Shown: positions 13,340-16,152 of the stretch, piece after piece
How the letters are laid out: the number at the start of each line of letters is the position of its first letter
How positions within the stretch are numbered: the first letter of the stretch is position 1
NCBI GenBank assembly: GCA_014379045.1
Contig: JACMMK010000235.1
Coordinates: forward strand, 1 to 16,152
Direction of reading: 5' to 3'
Length of the DNA stretch: 16,152 bases
Origin: Burkholderiales bacterium
GTDB lineage: Bacteria; Pseudomonadota; Gammaproteobacteria; Burkholderiales; CAIKXV01
The notes under the pieces: generated by a model
What the model saw: the letters and a program-made list of their open reading frames with translations, nothing else
Told to the model about the DNA's origin: nothing
Databases searched by the model: none
Position numbers and translations under genes: made by a program

Positions 13340-13500
13340 ACAGTACGCAGGCTTGCGGACGGATGCTGTCGGACGGACCGCATGACAAATGCACACGAAG
13401 GGTGGTCTTCGAGCAACCCGGAGCCGACGACCTGATCGGGCAATCGACTCACCGAGTAAGAGCCCTGCAGCCGCACCGGCAGAGCCGGAAAATCGAAACA

Positions 13501-13534
13501 TGGACTCGGAGATTGGGTCTAGACTTTCAGTCCA
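13501..13534. repeat. Inverted repeat flanking a palindrome upstream of the TPP gene
   Basis: TGGACT (13501-13506) and AGTCCA (13529-13534) flank an 8-base palindrome GTCTAGAC (13517-13524). It lies 41-74 nt before the start of the TPP gene, a usual place for an operator. The arms are short, so chance is possible. Confidence 0.25.
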
Positions 13535-13574
13535 ACGAGGTTCCCGCACTGCTACCCGCCCTAGGACGATGCGC

Positions 13575-15407
13575 ATGGATACGCCCACCCCCGCGAACTC
13601 GGCAGCGCCGACGGCTGCAGCCGCACCTGCGAAACAGACCCACAAGGGCGCCGAGATCATCATCGAGTACCTGATCCGCGAAAAGGTGCCGTATCTGTTC
13701 GGCGTTTGCGGCCACGGCAACATCGGGCTGCTCGATGCGGCCGCGAATGCGCGGGACCGCATCCAGACGATTTCGGTGCATCACGAGCAGGCCGCCGGCT
13801 ACATGGCCGACGCCTACTACAAGGTGAAGCACCAGCCGGTCGCGACCTACACCTCGTGCGGACCGGGCTCGTGCAACCTGCCGGTGGCACTCGCCGGCGC
13901 GATGATGGATTCGTCGGCGTTCCTAGCGATCACCGGCAACGTCCCGACCACGCAGTTCAACCGGATGCCGTTCCAGGAGACCGGTCGCTACTACCAGGGC
14001 GACTTCCCGTCGGTGATCCGGCCGCTGGTGAAGAAGAGCTTCCAACCGACGCGCGTCGAGATGCTGCCGATCGCGTTGAAGCAGGCGTTCGGGCTGCTGC
14101 GTACCGGGCGCCCGGGGCCGGTCAATCTCGATGTACCGTTGAACGTGTTCCAGGAGTCGGCCGAGGTACCGATACCAGAGGTCGATCCGCTCGTCAGTCA
14201 ACGCTTCCCCGGCGACCTCGCAGCGCTCGACCAGGCGCTCGACCTGCTGCTGCAGGCGGAGCGTCCGGTGATCCTGGTCGGCCAGGGCGGGTTGATCGGC
14301 GAGGCGAGTGCTGCGCTGATGGCGCTGCTGCAGGTGCTGTCGATCCCCGTGGTGACGAGCCCGAACGGCAAGGGCACGATCGACGAGACGCATCCGCTCG
14401 CGTTCGGGCCGATCGGACGCAACGGCCCGTATGCAGCCAACGAAGCCTCGCGCAACGCCGATGTGCTGCTCGGCCTGGGCTGCAGCTTCGACGACCGCAC
14501 GACCAGCGCGTGGGTCGACGGCTACACGCTGGCGATTCCGCCGACCCGGCTGATCCAGATCGACAACGACCCGACCGAGATCGGACGCAACTACCCCGCG
14601 CACCTGGGCATCCTCGGCGATATCGTCGGCTGCCTCGAGGTCCTCGTGCGTCGCGCGCGCGAACGCCTCGCGGGGAAGACCCGGACGTGGCCCGACTGGG
14701 TCGCGCGTCTGGACGATTGCAAGGCGACCTGGGACCGCTACCAGCAACCGTTTCGCGACAGCGATGCGGTGCCGATCCGTCCCGAGCGTTTGCTGCAGGG
14801 GCTGCAGCGCGTCGTGCCCGAGAATGCGATCTTCGCCACCGACGTCGGCGTGCATCACAACTGGATCGTCCAGCAGTGGAAGACGCGGCGACCGCGGCAC
14901 CTGCTGCAGTCGTGGGGCTTCGCTTCGATGGGACTCGCGACCTGCGGCATCCTCGGCGCGAAGCTCGCGCAGCCCGAGAGCCCGGCGATCGCGGTGTGCG
15001 GCGACGGGTCGTTCCTGATGACGCCGCACATTCTCGCGACCGCGGTCGAATACGACATCCCGGCGGTGTGGGTGGTCTGGAACAACTTCGGCTACTGCTC
15101 GATCCGCGACATGCAGCTCGGCTATTTCGGCCAGGAACTCGCGACGAGCTTCCAGAAACAGAAGACCGGCGAGCTGTATTCGCCGGACTTCCCGATGCTC
15201 GCGCGCTCGTTCGGCGTCGAGGCGGCGCGGGTGACGCGCGCCGGCGACCTCGAAGGCGTGCTCGAGACCGCGATCGCGACGAATCGACCGTACCTGGTCG
15301 AGGTTCAGGTCGATCGCGAGATCCGCCCGGTCGGTACCGGCACGTGGACGCTGCCGCCGTTTCCGCACGGTGAGCCCAACTTCAGGAAACTGGCAGGCCT
15401 TGAGTGA
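13575..15407 (+). CDS. Full-length TPP-dependent enzyme of the acetolactate synthase-like family
   Basis: This 610-aa protein has the three-domain order PYR - central - PP. The N-terminal domain carries the catalytic glutamate Glu71 in SVHHEQAAGYMADAYYK, then SCGPGSCNLPVALAGAMMDS. The middle domain has RPVILVGQGGLIGEASAAL and the substrate-interface SPNGKGTIDETHPLAFGPIG. The C-terminal domain has the TPP/Mg motif CGDGSFLMTPHILATA (Gly476-Asp477-Gly478) and Asn503-Asn504 in WVVWNNFGYCSI. Relatives include acetolactate synthase, benzoylformate decarboxylase and the IolD hydrolase; none can be chosen safely. No regulatory small subunit (IlvH type) is adjacent, which argues against branched-chain biosynthesis. 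ATG 13575 is 8 nt after AGGA (13563-13566); longer starts back to 13389 add low-complexity residues. Its stop overlaps the next Bug start. Confidence 0.88.
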   Translation: MDTPTPANSAAPTAAAAPAKQTHKGAEIIIEYLIREKVPYLFGVCGHGNIGLLDAAANARDRIQTISVHHEQAAGYMADAYYKVKHQPVATYTSCGPGSCNLPVALAGAMMDSSAFLAITGNVPTTQFNRMPFQETGRYYQGDFPSVIRPLVKKSFQPTRVEMLPIALKQAFGLLRTGRPGPVNLDVPLNVFQESAEVPIPEVDPLVSQRFPGDLAALDQALDLLLQAERPVILVGQGGLIGEASAALMALLQVLSIPVVTSPNGKGTIDETHPLAFGPIGRNGPYAANEASRNADVLLGLGCSFDDRTTSAWVDGYTLAIPPTRLIQIDNDPTEIGRNYPAHLGILGDIVGCLEVLVRRARERLAGKTRTWPDWVARLDDCKATWDRYQQPFRDSDAVPIRPERLLQGLQRVVPENAIFATDVGVHHNWIVQQWKTRRPRHLLQSWGFASMGLATCGILGAKLAQPESPAIAVCGDGSFLMTPHILATAVEYDIPAVWVVWNNFGYCSIRDMQLGYFGQELATSFQKQKTGELYSPDFPMLARSFGVEAARVTRAGDLEGVLETAIATNRPYLVEVQVDREIRPVGTGTWTLPPFPHGEPNFRKLAGLE

Positions 15408-16152
15408 GCGTGCCGGCGCGCGCAGGCCTCGCTGCGCTGCTGGTCGCCGCCGCGACCGTCGCGTCCGCACAGGCGTTCCCTGCCAAACCGATCCGGATCA
15501 TCATCCCGTTCGCCCCGGGCGGGGCGACCGATGTCGTGTTCCGGATGATGGGGCCGCGCCTCACCGAGCAGTTCGGCCAGCCGATGGTGATCGAGAACCG
15601 TCCCGGCGGATCGACGGTGATCGGCATGGAACAGGTCGCCCGTGCCGCGCCCGACGGTTACACGCTCGGCGTCGCGAACCTGACCTTCGGCTTGAATCCG
15701 AGCCTGCTGCCGAAGCTGCCGTACAACACCGAGCGCGACTTCGCGCCGGTCAGCCTCACCGCGATCGTGCCGCTGGTGCTGACCGTGCATCCGTCGCTGC
15801 CGGTGCGCTCGGTGAAGGAACTGATCGCACTCGCGCGCGCGAAGCCCGGCGCGCTCAACTACGCGTCGTCGGGGATCGCGAGCGCGACGCATATGGCGAG
15901 CGCGCTGTTCGCGCACCAAGCGGGCATCCGGATGGTACATGTGCCGTTCACCGGCGGCGGTCCGGCGCTCACCTCGGCGCTCGGCGGCCATGTCGAGGTG
16001 TACGTCGGCAGCGTGCCCGCGCTGGTGCCGCACCTGAAGGCGCGCAAGCTGATCGCACTCGGCATCACCACGGCGACGCGCGACCCGGCGATCCCCGAGG
16101 TGCCGACGATCGCCGAAGCCGGGTTGCCCGGCTACGAGTCGCGCGAGTGGCA
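15404..16152 (+). CDS. Bug/TctC-family periplasmic solute receptor 5, cut by window end
   Basis: The first 249 codons are visible. A short signal peptide (MSVPARAGLAALLVAAATVASAQA, given as residues 1-24; cleavage predicted after A24) leads into PAKPIRIIIPFAPGGATD (PFAPGGATD at 35-43), LNYASSGIASATHMASALF and HVPFTGGGPALTSALGGHVE, all Bug-family marks. The start is GTG 15404, which overlaps the previous TGA as GTGA; GTG 15410 is a possible alternative. No strong ribosome site is seen, so translation probably depends on the upstream TPP gene. The coupling implies that enzyme and receptor are made together and may serve the same compound. The C-terminal lobe lies beyond the window. Confidence 0.88.
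   Translation, partial: MSVPARAGLAALLVAAATVASAQAFPAKPIRIIIPFAPGGATDVVFRMMGPRLTEQFGQPMVIENRPGGSTVIGMEQVARAAPDGYTLGVANLTFGLNPSLLPKLPYNTERDFAPVSLTAIVPLVLTVHPSLPVRSVKELIALARAKPGALNYASSGIASATHMASALFAHQAGIRMVHVPFTGGGPALTSALGGHVEVYVGSVPALVPHLKARKLIALGITTATRDPAIPEVPTIAEAGLPGYESREW

Larger units (their letters stand above)
13272..13574. other. 303-bp non-coding gap before the full-length TPP gene
   Basis: The gap separates receptor 4 from the TPP enzyme and is the longest non-coding stretch here. It holds a nested inverted repeat at 13289-13339, a second one at 13501-13534 and the AGGA ribosome site at 13563-13566. No convincing -35/-10 pair is seen. Frames open through part of it give Arg/Ser-rich peptides typical of GC-rich shadows. 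Its length suggests a separate promoter for the TPP enzyme-receptor 5 pair. Confidence 0.5.

Noticed and set aside
13389..13574. Upstream in-frame extension of the full-length TPP enzyme
   Set aside because: The extra 62 residues are Ser/Arg/Pro-rich and unlike TPP enzymes, and the AGGA site favours ATG 13575.
13923..15470. 515-codon antisense frame opposite the TPP enzyme
   Set aside because: Same shadow effect; the sense strand encodes a complete TPP enzyme.
1..16152. tRNA, rRNA, CRISPR array, transposase or phage genes
   Set aside because: None seen by reading both strands; no regularly spaced repeats and no transposase or integrase motifs in the open frames.

Overview
The window is GC-rich and densely coding, with short or overlapping gene junctions. 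It carries five Bug/TctC-type periplasmic solute receptors within 16 kb. A large expansion of that family is typical of Betaproteobacteria, especially Burkholderiales (Alcaligenaceae, Comamonadaceae, Burkholderiaceae), so that is the most likely source. This assignment rests on gene content and composition only. The region looks like accessory catabolic chromosome; I see no tRNA, rRNA, CRISPR array, insertion sequence or phage gene.

Region 1 (1-7689, + strand) reads as one long operon. It begins with the C-terminal end of an amidohydrolase of the 8-oxoguanine deaminase/chlorohydrolase type. An isochorismatase-fold cysteine hydrolase (RutB-like), a small cupin and a creatininase-family amidohydrolase follow; these four are translationally coupled through 1-4 nt overlaps. 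Next come three tandem Rieske non-heme iron oxygenase alpha subunits of 336-337 aa, all with complete metal-binding motifs. The block ends with a Bug receptor and a two-gene thiamine-diphosphate (TPP) decarboxylase of the sulfopyruvate/phosphonopyruvate decarboxylase type. My inference is a pathway that oxidises or demethylates a small nitrogen-containing, possibly heterocyclic compound and hydrolyses the resulting C-N bonds. The substrate cannot be read from sequence, and no ferredoxin or reductase for the oxygenases is present.

Region 2 (7709-9025, - strand) is a single LVIVD-repeat (beta-propeller-like) protein that converges on Region 1. It contains an unexpected segment resembling sigma-70 region 3.

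Region 3 (9026-16152, + strand) starts from a 220-bp divergent intergenic region with a candidate -10 box and an inverted repeat. It encodes Bug receptor, Bug receptor, a periplasmic-binding-protein-fold protein without signal peptide, and another Bug receptor. A 303-bp gap containing inverted repeats follows, then a full-length acetolactate-synthase-like TPP enzyme whose stop codon overlaps the start of a fifth Bug receptor (cut by the window end). None of the Bug receptors has TctA/TctB membrane partners here.

The most unusual points are: the three oxygenase paralogues joined to a hydrolase set; the signal-less binding protein placed in frame and directly after the TGA stop of an exported Bug receptor; stop codons lying in hairpin loops at two gene ends; and the sigma-like insert in the LVIVD protein.
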